Shown: positions 26,818-36,599, numbered from the stretch's first letter. The stretch is DNA of 64,000 nucleotides from Porticoccaceae bacterium (GCA_021773435.1 JAJFKC010000045.1:1-64000), one strand, 5' to 3'. A program made the numbers and translations. Notes: a model not told the origin generated them from the sequence alone.

Positions 26818-28041
26818 TCAAGTTGATAACACTTTGCTTAGCCGCTCTACGGCCAACTCAAGACGATCCATAGGCTGGGTGTAAGAAAATCGCACATGCT
26901 GGCGAGCCAGGTAATGACCGAAATCGGTGCCCGGCGTAAATGCCACACCAGCACGTTCAAGCATATCCCAACAAAAGGCTTCACTGTCATCGGCCAGGTT
27001 TTCGATGCTGGCATAGACATAAAAAGCGCCCGCAGGCATATGCGGGATAACAAAGCCTAGCTCACGCAGCGCTGGCACAAAGAAATCTCGACGCCGCCTG
27101 AATTCTTCACGCCGCTCATCCATCAGTTCGATTGTGCTGGGTTCAAAAGCACCCAGCGCTGCATATTGAGCAATACTGGGTGGGGATATATAGAAGTTCT
27201 GGGTCATAACACTGATCGATGGCAGGGTATCTTCGGGTACCACCATCCAGCCCAGCCGCCAACCGGTCATGCCAAAGTATTTTGAAAAGCTGTTGATCAC
27301 GAAAGCATCATCGCTGATGGACAATATTGACGTCTCAGTCTGATTGCGCCCTTCAAGTCCGTAACTAAGCCCAGAACCAGGGCCATAAACAAGACCATGA
27401 TATATCTCGTCCATAATCAACACGCCATCCCGCGCCACCACAATGTCATTAATGGCCCGTTGATTATCCTGACTGATGACTTCCCCGGTCGGATTGCTGG
27501 GTGAGGCCACCATCACACCGATGGTATTGGGCTGCCAATGTTGCGCCACCAGGTCGGCGGTCAATTGATAGGCGTTGTCGGCACTGACCGGAATTAACTG
27601 AGGCTCACCACCAGCTCGACGCACGAAATTGGCATTGCAGGGGTAGCCCGGGTCGGTCAGTTGTATACCGTCACCGGGGTTGATCAATAAATCACAAATC
27701 AAACCCAGGGCGGCGCTACTGCCAGTGGTCACAACAATGCGTTCTGGCATTAACTCAATGCCGTAACGTTGGGCGTAAAAACCCGCGATTGCTTCACGCA
27801 AAGCCATAATGCCAAACGACGGGGTGTAATTAGTTTTCTCATCTGCTAATGCTTTTACTGCAGCAGAGGTGATAGCTGGAGCGGTTGGAAAAGAGGGTTC
27901 TCCGGCCTCCATCCGGACAATATCTATACCCTGCGCCTCCATAGCGACGGCGGCTTCGAGGAAGTCCACTACCTTGAAAGAGGTCATATTCTGCAAGCGC
28001 TCAGCCAGTCGTCGGCCCGTCGGTCTATTTTTATTGGCCAC
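26818..28041 (-). CDS. Class I/II PLP-dependent aminotransferase
   Basis: 407 residues of fold-type I aminotransferase. The Schiff-base Lys lies in INSFSKYFGMTGWRLGW; the PLP contacts NPTGEV and DEIYHGLVYG are intact, and RFSYTQPMD near the end carries the substrate-carboxylate Arg. It belongs to the aspartate/alanine aminotransferase-like group; the exact amino acid is not determined. It is first in a two-gene unit with sfsA and diverges from dksA. Confidence 0.9.
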   Translation of the reverse strand: MANKNRPTGRRLAERLQNMTSFKVVDFLEAAVAMEAQGIDIVRMEAGEPSFPTAPAITSAAVKALADEKTNYTPSFGIMALREAIAGFYAQRYGIELMPERIVVTTGSSAALGLICDLLINPGDGIQLTDPGYPCNANFVRRAGGEPQLIPVSADNAYQLTADLVAQHWQPNTIGVMVASPSNPTGEVISQDNQRAINDIVVARDGVLIMDEIYHGLVYGPGSGLSYGLEGRNQTETSILSISDDAFVINSFSKYFGMTGWRLGWMVVPEDTLPSISVMTQNFYISPPSIAQYAALGAFEPSTIELMDERREEFRRRRDFFVPALRELGFVIPHMPAGAFYVYASIENLADDSEAFCWDMLERAGVAFTPGTDFGHYLARQHVRFSYTQPMDRLELAVERLSKVLST

Positions 28042-28201
28042 ATTGCTCCTGAGTACATATTTATAAACAATTCGAGAACGCTATTATATCGGCATGTAGC
28101 GAAGCCACGCAGCGCTAAAACCATGTAAATTTAACTTGAATAATTCATGGCATACCACTATAAAGGCGGGTTTCAAAATATCGCGTTATGGAAATAGCTA
28201 G

Positions 28202-28651
28202 ATGCCCAAAAAGAAAGCAATAAAACCAGCCGTATCAAACCTGCATGGCTACGCGCCCTACAAAGAGAAAAAGGGTGAGGAGTACATGAACGAAAAGCAG
28301 CGAGATCATTTCAAACTGCTACTAACGGCGTGGAAACAGGAACTGATGGAAGAAGTTGACCGCACGGTGTCCCACATGAAAGATGAAGCCGCGAATTTCC
28401 CCGACCCAGCCGATCGCGCCACCCAGGAAGAAGAATTTAGCCTGGAATTGCGGGCCAGAGATCGCGAACGCAAGCTGATCAAAAAAATCGATAGCACTAT
28501 TGAGACCATCGATACCGATGATTACGGCTATTGCGGGCAGTGTGGCGTCGATATCGGTATTCGTCGCCTCGAAGCACGACCTACCGCATCCCTGTGTGTG
28601 GATTGCAAAACCCTCGATGAGATTAAGGAAAAACAAATCACCGGTGGCTAG
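28202..28651 (+). CDS. dksA: RNA polymerase-binding transcription factor DksA
   Basis: 149 residues. A coiled-coil hairpin with the tip DPADRATQEEE carries the two Asp residues that reach the polymerase active site. The C4 zinc finger is present (CGQCG...CVDC). It works with ppGpp to reprogram transcription. gluQ follows after 91 bp, the conserved gammaproteobacterial order. Confidence 0.95.
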   Translation: MPKKKAIKPAVSNLHGYAPYKEKKGEEYMNEKQRDHFKLLLTAWKQELMEEVDRTVSHMKDEAANFPDPADRATQEEEFSLELRARDRERKLIKKIDSTIETIDTDDYGYCGQCGVDIGIRRLEARPTASLCVDCKTLDEIKEKQITGG

Positions 28652-28742
28652 CAAGCTTACGGCAACGGCCGTGTTACTAGTTCAACTGTATCCGTACCAA
28701 CAACCTTCCTTCTGCTACCTTCATTGTTAGGCAAACCACCCA

Positions 28743-29630
28743 ATGGCCGCCTACATAGGTCGATTCGCCCCCTCCCCAACCGGGGCACTGCACCTGGGCT
28801 CACTCTATGCAGCCCTGGCCAGCTACCTCGATGCCCGTGCTAATAATGGTCAATGGCTGGTTCGCATGGAAGATATCGATCCACCCCGAGAAGTGCCCGG
28901 TGCGGCTGATACCATTCTCAAACAGCTCGACAACCACGGACTACATTGGCACGGCTCCGTGCTTTACCAAAGCCAACGATTAACGGCCTATCGTGATGCG
29001 ATAGACGCATTAGAAAATCTCGAACTGGTTTATTCCTGCCAATGCACGCGCAGCCGATTGCGTTCTCTCAATGGTGTCTATGACGGCCACTGCCGATCAC
29101 AACAAAATCTTTCTGCCGCGCCGGGTACAGAATCACTAGCCTCGATCAGAATTAAAATCTCGTCAGCCAAAATAAGCTGGCAAGACCTGATACACGGACG
29201 TTGTACAGACGAACTTGCCCTTACCTGCGGCGATTTCATTCTGGTTCGTCGCGATGGCCTGTTTGCCTACCAGCTGGCGGTCAGCATCGATGACGCCTAC
29301 CAGAGCATCAACCATGTTATCCGCGGCGATGACCTCCTCGACAGCACCGCCCGACAGATTTATCTGCATGAACAGCTTGGCTTTGAGGCACCCCGATACG
29401 GTCATATTCCTGTGCTTAAAGATGCTCAGGGTGACAAGCTCAGCAAACAGCGATTCGCGTCCAGCATCGAGGCTTCAAACCCCGGCGGCAATATCGAACA
29501 CTGTTTGACACTGCTCGGGCTCAGCGTGCCGGCTGAGCTGAGTAACGCTCCGGTTGCGCAATTACTGGACTGGGCGACACAGCAGTGGTCGAGGTCTACA
29601 ATTCCCAACGGGACTCTCGCCGAGCGATAA
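28743..29630 (+). CDS. gluQ: Glutamyl-Q tRNA(Asp) synthetase
   Basis: 295 residues, a truncated glutamyl-tRNA synthetase that attaches Glu to queuosine in tRNA-Asp and lacks the anticodon-binding domain. The HIGH-like motif is FAPSPTGALHLGSL at the N-terminus, a zinc-type cysteine set is CQCTRSRLRS...GHC, and the KMSKS counterpart is GDKLSKQ near 226-232. It lies downstream of dksA, a conserved arrangement. Confidence 0.94.
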   Translation: MAAYIGRFAPSPTGALHLGSLYAALASYLDARANNGQWLVRMEDIDPPREVPGAADTILKQLDNHGLHWHGSVLYQSQRLTAYRDAIDALENLELVYSCQCTRSRLRSLNGVYDGHCRSQQNLSAAPGTESLASIRIKISSAKISWQDLIHGRCTDELALTCGDFILVRRDGLFAYQLAVSIDDAYQSINHVIRGDDLLDSTARQIYLHEQLGFEAPRYGHIPVLKDAQGDKLSKQRFASSIEASNPGGNIEHCLTLLGLSVPAELSNAPVAQLLDWATQQWSRSTIPNGTLAER

Positions 29631-29939
29631 AGTTGTCTGTAGGTGCACAGGAGCATCCGTCGAAAAAACCGAACCGACTGGCATTAAAATTATTTTTATA
29701 ATATCTATACGATCTAAAAAGCTGTAAGAAAAGGCTTTCCAGCAAAGCGGTTACATAAGTAGTATTACGCCAGCTCATAAGCATGATGACTAAAACGAAT
29801 AACATTGTGTGGAATAACACTATTCGAAATAACAACAACCGGAATAACAATAAAAACCATAACAACAACAAACATAAAAATAATATACGCATTTAGTTGC
29901 TAAAAGTTTTAAGGGTGGGTTAGATCCGTAAACGATGGC

Positions 29940-29979
29940 AGACATAAAAAAGGAATCTTCGGATTCCTTTTTTATGTCT
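29940..29979. terminator. Bidirectional rho-independent terminator
   Basis: Perfect 18-bp inverted repeat with a UUCG tetraloop: AGACATAAAAAAGGAATC, then TTCG, then its complement. The A-run and T-run within the stem allow termination in both directions. It probably ends the dksA-gluQ transcript. Confidence 0.9.
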
Positions 29980-30193
29980 TAGTCTCTGTGTTTCGGCTCC
30001 GGTGTTATGGAATGCATTACCCAGGTGTTGCCGACGCGTTACAGTGATATTGGCGAACCGTTCGCCCAGGATTTCTCCCCGGCGATTGGCACGACTCAAA
30101 GCAGGCTTTTGACCTTTGATACCAGACAAGCTGAGACCTCTGCAACACGACGCCCTGTGCTAGACTCCGCTCTCTTTAACGCCACCTCAATTT

Positions 30194-30249
30194 CTTGAAC
30201 TCTGAAACTTGAACTCTGAAACTTGAATTCTGACACTTGAACTCTGAAA
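30194..30249 (+). repeat. Four 14-bp tandem repeats before pcnB
   Basis: Unit CTTGAACTCTGAAA occurs four times head to tail (30194, 30208, 30222, 30236); the third copy has two changes. A degenerate fifth copy (30250-30263) overlaps the pcnB start codon. Each full copy contains TTG. There is no normal Shine-Dalgarno, so the repeats occupy the place where the ribosome would bind. Confidence 0.85.
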
Positions 30250-30254
30250 ACCGA

Positions 30255-31601
30255 ATGCTGAAACGGCTAGGAAAAGTATTTAACAAGCGCAAGACCGCCA
30301 ATAAAGAGCCACACATCATCGCCGCTGGACAGCATCCGGTAACGCCGGACGATATTAGCCGTGGCGCCACAGAAGTCGTCAAAACCCTCGAAGACGCCGG
30401 ATTTAACGCCTATGTGGTCGGTGGCTGTGTCCGCGACCTGCTGTTGGGCATGCACCCCAAAGACTTTGATGTGGCCACCGATGCCACGCCTGAGCAGGTT
30501 AAAGAACACTTCCGCCGTGCTCGGATAGTCGGGCGACGGTTTCGCATCGTCCATGTCCGCTTTGGCAGAGAGATTGTCGAAGTGACCACCTTTCGCGCCC
30601 ACCACACTGCGAAATCCAAACAGGGCAGGGAAACATCAAAACGTACCCAGGAAGGCATGTTATTGCGTGATAATGTGTTTGGTTCAATCAATGAAGATGC
30701 TAGCCGGCGTGATTTCACCATCAATGCGCTTTACTACCACCCCACCGACAACACCATTTACGACTATGCCAACGGGCTAGTCGATATCGACAGTAAAACA
30801 TTGCGCATCATCGGCGATCCAGCCACCCGCTATCAGGAAGACCCGGTAAGGATGCTCCGCGCCGCCCGCTTTGCAGCAAGGCTCGACTTCGCTCTCGACC
30901 CCGATACGGCTGCAGCCATCCAACCATCAGCCACCTTACTTGCGGCTATACCCTCGGCTCGACTTTACGATGAAACCGTCAAGTTGTTTATGAACGGTTA
31001 CGCGCTGGACACCTGGCGACAATTACAAACCTTTAACCTCGACCAACAACTGTTTCCAGAATCCGCCGCATTACTTGATGACCATGAGTTTTATCAGACA
31101 TTTATTGCCCAGGCGCTAACCAATACCGACGAGCGAATTAAAAACGGCAAGCATGTGACGCCAGCTTTTCTATTCGCCGCGCTGCTGTGGCCCGCTGTCT
31201 GTGAAGCACGCCTGAAATTTGAAGCTGCAGGAGAACCCTCGGCTCGCGCCCTGCAAAAAGCCGCCGCCGATGTCACTGGCAGACAGGTGTCACGCCTGGC
31301 GATACCGAAGCGCTTTAGCATACCCATGCGAGAAATTTGGGAGTTCCAGCCTCGTCTGCTACGCCGTGGTGGGCAGCAGGCATTCCGCCAGGTCGAACAA
31401 CCCAGATTTCGAGCCGCCTACGACTTTTTACTCCTCAGAGAACAAAGCGGTGAAGATGCTCAGGGCCTGGGCAACTGGTGGACCCAGTTTCAGGACGCCG
31501 ACGAGGATGAACGGGAAGCCATGACCAAAACCCTGGGCAGTCAAGGTCGAGCACGGAAACGTCGCCCCCGCAAACGAAAGCCTGGGCAAGATGCCAGTTG
31601 A
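30255..31601 (+). CDS. pcnB: Poly(A) polymerase I PcnB
   Basis: Adds 3' poly(A) tails that target RNA for decay. ATG 30255 gives 448 residues; an in-frame TTG at 30237 inside the repeats would add six. The nucleotidyltransferase core is intact: VVGGCVRDLLLG, the catalytic Asp pair in PKDFDVATDATPE, and RDFTINALYY. A basic C-terminal tail (RARKRRPRKRKPG) suits RNA binding. folK overlaps its end by 11 bases. Confidence 0.95.
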   Translation: MLKRLGKVFNKRKTANKEPHIIAAGQHPVTPDDISRGATEVVKTLEDAGFNAYVVGGCVRDLLLGMHPKDFDVATDATPEQVKEHFRRARIVGRRFRIVHVRFGREIVEVTTFRAHHTAKSKQGRETSKRTQEGMLLRDNVFGSINEDASRRDFTINALYYHPTDNTIYDYANGLVDIDSKTLRIIGDPATRYQEDPVRMLRAARFAARLDFALDPDTAAAIQPSATLLAAIPSARLYDETVKLFMNGYALDTWRQLQTFNLDQQLFPESAALLDDHEFYQTFIAQALTNTDERIKNGKHVTPAFLFAALLWPAVCEARLKFEAAGEPSARALQKAAADVTGRQVSRLAIPKRFSIPMREIWEFQPRLLRRGGQQAFRQVEQPRFRAAYDFLLLREQSGEDAQGLGNWWTQFQDADEDEREAMTKTLGSQGRARKRRPRKRKPGQDAS

Positions 31602-32115
31602 GGTGTACATCGCCCTGGGCAGCAATCTTGAGTGTCCGCCGTTGCAAATAACCCGCGCCATCCGCGCGCTGGCAAAGCTACCATCAACCAGGATAGTTAA
31701 GCAGGCTCCCTGGTATCGAAGCCTGGCAATCGGCCCTGGTCCGCAAGCCAATTACATCAACACTGTTGTTGCCATCACCACTACGCTGACGCCATTACGC
31801 CTGCTTAAGGCACTACAAAGTATTGAACAACAACAAAAACGAAAACACCGAGTCCGTTGGGGGCCAAGAACCATCGATCTGGATATTCTGCTCTACGGCC
31901 GAAAAACGCTTAACCGCGAAGCTCGTAACCGGAATGCTCTGATCATTCCCCACCCGCGACTCCAGCAGCGAAACTTTGTTCTCTACCCGCTGGCTGATAT
32001 TGCACCGCATCTGGTTTTGCCCGACCAAACTCCGCTACAACAACTATTGGCAAACTGTTGCCCAGAAGGTATTGTCCGCCTCGAAGCTGGAGAGACCCGT
32101 GGATGTACTGGCTAA
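31591..32115 (+). CDS. folK: 6-hydroxymethyl-7,8-dihydropterin pyrophosphokinase FolK
   Basis: 174 residues. It transfers pyrophosphate from ATP to the pterin in folate synthesis. Signature regions: YIALGSNLECP at the N-terminus, APWYRS, and GPRTIDLDILLYG with the two Asp residues that bind Mg. Its ATG lies inside the end of pcnB, so translation is likely coupled; the next gene overlaps its 3' end. Confidence 0.95.
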   Translation: MPVEVYIALGSNLECPPLQITRAIRALAKLPSTRIVKQAPWYRSLAIGPGPQANYINTVVAITTTLTPLRLLKALQSIEQQQKRKHRVRWGPRTIDLDILLYGRKTLNREARNRNALIIPHPRLQQRNFVLYPLADIAPHLVLPDQTPLQQLLANCCPEGIVRLEAGETRGCTG

Positions 32116-32782
32116 CGATATTAAGCTCGACTTAAATATCGATATCCTGCCCCGATATATCGCTGTGGAGGGGCCTGTCGGCGTCGGCAAAACTGCATTG
32201 GCCAAACGCCTCGCTGCCACATTTAATTACGATACACTGCTGGAACAAGCGGAGAAAAACCCGTTCCTGGAGCGTTTTTACAATGATATGCCCGGTGCCG
32301 CCTTACCCACTCAGTTATATTTTCTGTTTCAGCGGGTAAAGCAGATGGAGGACTTACGCCAGGACGACCTGTTTAAGCCAATCAAGGTGGCTGACTTCCT
32401 GATCGACAAAGATCCGCTGTTTGCTCAGGTCACTCTCGATGACGACGAACTCAGGCTGTATCAAAAAGTTTACGACCAGCTTGTGATCGACCGTCCTACC
32501 CCCGATTTAGTCATCTACCTGCAAGCACCCAGCGAGGTGCTGCTCGAACGGGTCAATCACCGCAGTGTTGCCATGGAAAAAAATATCGACAAAGGCTATC
32601 TCAATGCGCTGAACGAGGCTTACCAGCAGTTTTTTCACTACTACGAAGATGCCCCGCTGTTGATTGTGAATGCCACCGAAATCGACCCCGTGAATAATGA
32701 CCTGGACTACAGAAACCTCGTGCAATATCTGCTGACTATTAAATCCGGACGGCACTATTACAATCCACAAGCCCACTCGTAA
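32099..32782 (+). CDS. Deoxynucleoside kinase family protein
   Basis: About 227 residues from GTG 32099, which overlaps the folK end and has GGAGAG just upstream; a longer frame would run deep into folK. The P-loop is EGPVGVGKT near residues 22-30. DFLIDKDPLF (DR-motif region), a lid-like RVNHRSVAMEKNI and PDLVIYLQAP are as in Gram-negative and Gram-positive deoxyadenosine/deoxyguanosine kinases. It would phosphorylate salvaged deoxynucleosides. Its position in a folK-panB operon is recurrent in gammaproteobacteria. Confidence 0.85.
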   Translation: MDVLANDIKLDLNIDILPRYIAVEGPVGVGKTALAKRLAATFNYDTLLEQAEKNPFLERFYNDMPGAALPTQLYFLFQRVKQMEDLRQDDLFKPIKVADFLIDKDPLFAQVTLDDDELRLYQKVYDQLVIDRPTPDLVIYLQAPSEVLLERVNHRSVAMEKNIDKGYLNALNEAYQQFFHYYEDAPLLIVNATEIDPVNNDLDYRNLVQYLLTIKSGRHYYNPQAHS

Positions 32783-32816
32783 CAACCCTTAAGCCTGTTC
32801 GTAAAGAGACGCTGCC

Positions 32817-33608
32817 ATGAAAGCTGTTAACGTCAACACGCTCCTTAGCCTGAAGAGCAATGGTGAAAAATTCCCGGTTATTACAGCCTATGACAGTGCC
32901 TTCGCCCGACAAATCGAGCTGGCGGGCATCGAGGTGGTCTTAGTCGGTGATTCATTGGGCAACGTGGTATTGGGCTACACCAGTACCGTGCCGGTGACCA
33001 TGGACGATATGCTCCACCACACTGCTGCAGTTGCCCGCGGTAATGACAAGTCGCTGTTAATTGGCGACATGCCTTTTATGTCCTACGCCACCGAAGAAAT
33101 GACCATGGATAACGCTGCCCTGCTGATGCAGGCTGGCGCCCAGATGGTCAAACTTGAAGGCGGTGCATGGCTGGAAGAATCGATCTTTATGCTGTCTGAA
33201 CGCGGCATTCCTGTCTGTGGCCACCTTGGCCTGACACCGCAATCGGTCAACAAACTGGGCGGTTATAAAGTTCAGGGCCGCGACGAGGAAGCGGCTCAAA
33301 CCATCTTTACCGATGCCGAAATTTTGCAAACCGCCGGGGCCGATTTGCTGGTACTTGAATGTGTGCCCACCGACCTAGCCGGGCGAATATCCAAACACCT
33401 GGACATTCCTGTGATTGGCATTGGCGCCGGGCCAGACACCGATGCGCAAGTATTGGTGCTATACGACATGCTCGGCTTTTCACCACGCATTCCCAAATTC
33501 ACCAAAAACTTTCTGAGCGATACCGGTGACGTCCAATTGGCACTAAAGGCCTACGCTGATGCGGTTCGTAGCGGCGAGTTCCCCGCTCCCGAGCATTGCT
33601 TTACATAA
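32817..33608 (+). CDS. panB: 3-methyl-2-oxobutanoate hydroxymethyltransferase PanB
   Basis: 263 residues, the usual length. Makes ketopantoate from 2-oxoisovalerate and methylene-tetrahydrofolate for CoA synthesis. Conserved parts: VITAYDSAFARQIE, VGDSLGNVVLGY (metal Asp), KLEGG, CGHLGLTPQSV and VIGIGAGP. It follows folK and the deoxynucleoside kinase; the usual partner panC is not next, since an MMPL transporter gene follows after 375 bp. Confidence 0.95.
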   Translation: MKAVNVNTLLSLKSNGEKFPVITAYDSAFARQIELAGIEVVLVGDSLGNVVLGYTSTVPVTMDDMLHHTAAVARGNDKSLLIGDMPFMSYATEEMTMDNAALLMQAGAQMVKLEGGAWLEESIFMLSERGIPVCGHLGLTPQSVNKLGGYKVQGRDEEAAQTIFTDAEILQTAGADLLVLECVPTDLAGRISKHLDIPVIGIGAGPDTDAQVLVLYDMLGFSPRIPKFTKNFLSDTGDVQLALKAYADAVRSGEFPAPEHCFT

Positions 33609-33983
33609 GCTTTGCTTTTGTAGATAAGCTCGGCCAGCCTAGTTTTCCCGGGCTGGCAATAACACCTTCCGTAAGGCTGTCCGAATAGGCATAAATCACT
33701 TGCAATGCTTGTTGTGCCACTACCACGGCACAATGAAGCCGCGTGGCTGCAGTAAACCCCTGCACCTCAATCAAATTCTTACTTAGACTTTTTACTGGCC
33801 ATTACCTACGCTAAATCAAGCACCACATAAATATCTATTTATTAACTAATAATAATTACTTAATATAATCCCGCTATAAGCTTATAAATAACAAGACAGC
33901 ACACCGATACCAAGACCTAATATCTGCACGTAGATGTAAGCGACTGGATATCAGCTTCACACTTAACAGCAAGGATTGCCGTA
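33609..33983. other. Intergenic region after panB
   Basis: 375 bases. A GCCAGCC/GGCTGGC hairpin (33633-33657) follows panB; it has no T-tract, so termination there is uncertain. The second half is very AT-rich and includes TATAAT (33864-33869), a possible -10 for the MMPL operon, without a clear -35. No gene is supported. Confidence 0.4.
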
Positions 33984-36599
33984 ATGATCAAAGACCACCT
34001 GTTTAACTTCGCATTTCAATACCCCAAACGCGTATTTCTATTGATGGCCACCGCCGTTATCGTCTTTGGCGCGATGATACCGATGATCATTATCGACACT
34101 GACCCTGAAAATATGCTGCCCTCCGATCAGGAGGATCGAGTATTCCACGAGGAGGTGAAAAAGAAATTCGGCATCAACGATCTGATCGTGGTCGGTATGG
34201 TCAATGAACAAGGCATCTACAACCCCCGCTCCCTCGGCACCTTGCACACCCTCGCTAATGAAATATTGAAGATAGAAGGCATCGTGCCACAGGATGTACT
34301 GTCTATCCCCACGGTCGACAATATTTCCCAGGACGGCCCCGGCACGATTCGCTTTCAATGGATGATGAACCAGCCCCCCGAAACCGCTGAGGCCGCTCAC
34401 GACATTCAAGCAGCTATCGAAAACCTGCCATTTCTAAACAACACCATCGCCTCACCCGATGGTCAGGCAAGCGCCATCTACATCCCCATTCTTCACAAAG
34501 ACCAATCCTACCGCATCGTCTCTGAAGTCGAAGACATCATCGAGACATTGGACACAGACGATAAGTTTTACATCACCGGCCTACCGGTCGCGGAGGACAC
34601 GTTTGGCGTCGAGATGTTCTTACAGATGGCCACCTCTGCCCCCGTTGCTGGCCTGCTGGTATTTCTGTTGATGTGGTATTTCTTCCGTAGCCTGGCGCTG
34701 ATTGCCTCGCCGATGATTCTCGCCATGGTCGCCATTATCTGCACCATGGGGCTGTTAATCGGCATGGGCTACACCGTCCACATCATGAGCTCCATGATCA
34801 TGATCTTTCTTATGCCCATAGCGGTGGTCGACTCAGTCCATCTGCTGTCCGAGTTTTCTGACCGATATCATGAGGGCACCACACCAGAAGCAGCCATGAA
34901 AGAAGTCCTGGATCATCTGTTTACGCCGATGCTCTTTACCTCTCTGACCTCAGCAGCGGGCTTTGCCGCACTGGCTCTCACGCCTATCCCGCCGGTTCAG
35001 GTATTTGGCCTGTTTATCGCCTTTGGTGTGATGTTGGCGTTTTTATTAACCGTGACATTTATTCCTGCCTACATCGTCTCGTTATCGCCAGAACGACTCA
35101 GCAAGCTGGCTGCAATTACACCTCACGATGATGACAAGGGGCCTTTAGCTAGCAGCCTAAAAGCCCTTGGCAGAGGCAGCCTGGCATGGCCGAAAATCAT
35201 GCTCCTGGTCTTTCTCGGCATTACCGCGATCAGCATTACCGGCGTCACAAAAATTGTTATAAACGATAATCCTTTCCAATGGTTTCAGGAATCTCACCGT
35301 TTACGGATTGCCGATAAAGTACTCAACGACCATTTTGCCGGCACCTACAACGCCTTTATTGTTCTCGACCAACACAACGACGCTGAGCTCGAAGCACAAT
35401 TTAACCAGCACACCGACGACATCATCAAGCGAGCGGAGAGCAGCGGCGTCAAGCTCACAAGCCTGTGGCAAGCGCTCAAACAGGACGCCTCCGATTCGGC
35501 AAAAAATACTGGCGCTACTGACGAGGAAGCAGCAAGCACCTTCCCCGATAGCTCCTTCCCCCAATTTATGCAAAGCCTGGTACTAAAAATTGATGACCGA
35601 TTATTTGATGCTGACGTCCGCCAGGTGGCTTATCTTGAAGCATTGCTAGTTGCAACCGAAGAACAACTCAACGCAAGCAAATACTTTCAGCAACCTGAGG
35701 CATTGGCCTATATCGAAGCCATGCAGGAAGCTTTGCTAAGCACCGGCATCGTCGGCAAAAGTAATTCGGTAACAGACGTGGTTAAAACTGTGTATCGAGA
35801 ACTCAATGAAGGCAGGGCAGATTATTATCGGATTCCCGACTCTCCCGCCGCCGTCGCTCAGACCCTACTCAGCTATCAGTCATCCCACCGGCCTCAGGAT
35901 CTATGGCGCATGGTCACCCCGAACCAGCGTTCTGCCTCAATATGGCTGCAGTTAAAAAGCGGCAATAACGTCGATATGACCCAGGTCGTAGATTTTGTCG
36001 ACGATTACCTGTTAAGCCATCCTCTGCCGCCAGGCGTAGAAATGCGTTGGGCAGGCCTGACCTACATCAACGTGGTGTGGCAGGAAGCCATGGTAAAAGG
36101 CATGGTCGGCAGCCTGCTGGGTGCCTTTGCCGTCGTGTTTATTATGATGGTTGTACTGTTTCGCTCTATCCTGTTCGGCGTTCTGGCGATGATCCCCCTG
36201 TCAGCGACAATTTTGTTTATCTACGGCATCGTCGGCTGGGCTGGCAAAGACTACGATATGCCGGTGGCCATATTGTCAGCGCTGTCGCTGGGCTTGTCGG
36301 TGGATTTCGCCATCCATTTTGTCCAGCGTATGCGGGAGATGGTCGACAAACACGGCAGCTTTGCACAAGCCATTCCGCTGATGTTTGAAGAACCAGCCCG
36401 TGCTATTTCAAGGAATGCCATCGTCATTGCGGTGGGCTTCTTGCCCCTGTTGCTATCACCTCTGGTGCCCTACAACACGGTGGGCATGTTCCTGGCAGCG
36501 ATCATGATTATTTCCTGCCTTACCACTCTGATCATCCTGCCAATCTTGATGACCTACATGAAACGCTTCCTGTTTAAGTCAGACGAGGTAAATCCCTAA
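33984..36599 (+). CDS. MMPL/RND-type transporter with two sterol-sensing-like halves
   Basis: 871 residues. Two repeated halves, each with one helix, a large periplasmic domain and about five more helices. Conserved MMPL elements: DTDPENMLPSD after helix 1 and MPIAVVDSVHLLSEFSD near 277-293, repeated as ALSLGLSVDFAIHFVQRM near 768-785, holding the acidic proton-relay residues. Such RND proteins move lipids or hydrophobic molecules through the envelope. It is coupled to the next gene by a TAATG overlap and heads an operon with a LolA-like protein and an outer-membrane barrel. The substrate is unknown. Confidence 0.88.
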   Translation: MIKDHLFNFAFQYPKRVFLLMATAVIVFGAMIPMIIIDTDPENMLPSDQEDRVFHEEVKKKFGINDLIVVGMVNEQGIYNPRSLGTLHTLANEILKIEGIVPQDVLSIPTVDNISQDGPGTIRFQWMMNQPPETAEAAHDIQAAIENLPFLNNTIASPDGQASAIYIPILHKDQSYRIVSEVEDIIETLDTDDKFYITGLPVAEDTFGVEMFLQMATSAPVAGLLVFLLMWYFFRSLALIASPMILAMVAIICTMGLLIGMGYTVHIMSSMIMIFLMPIAVVDSVHLLSEFSDRYHEGTTPEAAMKEVLDHLFTPMLFTSLTSAAGFAALALTPIPPVQVFGLFIAFGVMLAFLLTVTFIPAYIVSLSPERLSKLAAITPHDDDKGPLASSLKALGRGSLAWPKIMLLVFLGITAISITGVTKIVINDNPFQWFQESHRLRIADKVLNDHFAGTYNAFIVLDQHNDAELEAQFNQHTDDIIKRAESSGVKLTSLWQALKQDASDSAKNTGATDEEAASTFPDSSFPQFMQSLVLKIDDRLFDADVRQVAYLEALLVATEEQLNASKYFQQPEALAYIEAMQEALLSTGIVGKSNSVTDVVKTVYRELNEGRADYYRIPDSPAAVAQTLLSYQSSHRPQDLWRMVTPNQRSASIWLQLKSGNNVDMTQVVDFVDDYLLSHPLPPGVEMRWAGLTYINVVWQEAMVKGMVGSLLGAFAVVFIMMVVLFRSILFGVLAMIPLSATILFIYGIVGWAGKDYDMPVAILSALSLGLSVDFAIHFVQRMREMVDKHGSFAQAIPLMFEEPARAISRNAIVIAVGFLPLLLSPLVPYNTVGMFLAAIMIISCLTTLIILPILMTYMKRFLFKSDEVNP

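Larger units (their letters stand above)
29631..30254. other. Long gluQ-pcnB intergenic region
   Basis: 624 bases. From left: an AT-rich stretch (about 29690-29900) rich in AATAAC/AACAAC units, with an in-frame Asn-rich 37-codon frame (29783-29896); a strong terminator (29940-29979); a featureless part (30000-30190) with a TAGACT sequence (30161-30166) that could be a -10 element; then 14-bp tandem repeats running into the pcnB start. No conserved gene recognised. Confidence 0.5.

Noticed and set aside
29596-29892. Leftward Leu-rich 98-codon frame
   Set aside because: It is the complement of the AAC-rich tract; low complexity explains the hydrophobic run, and it overlaps the gluQ end.
29920-30129. 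Leftward 69-codon frame starting at a TTG near pcnB
   Set aside because: Its 3' part is the strong terminator at 29940-29979, so a coding role is unlikely.
30194-30249. Tandem repeats as a CRISPR array
   Set aside because: Units of 14 bp lie directly next to each other without spacers, so they are simple tandem repeats.
33633-33657. Hairpin after panB as a terminator
   Set aside because: The stem is good but there is no T-tract, so it was only described in the intergenic entry.
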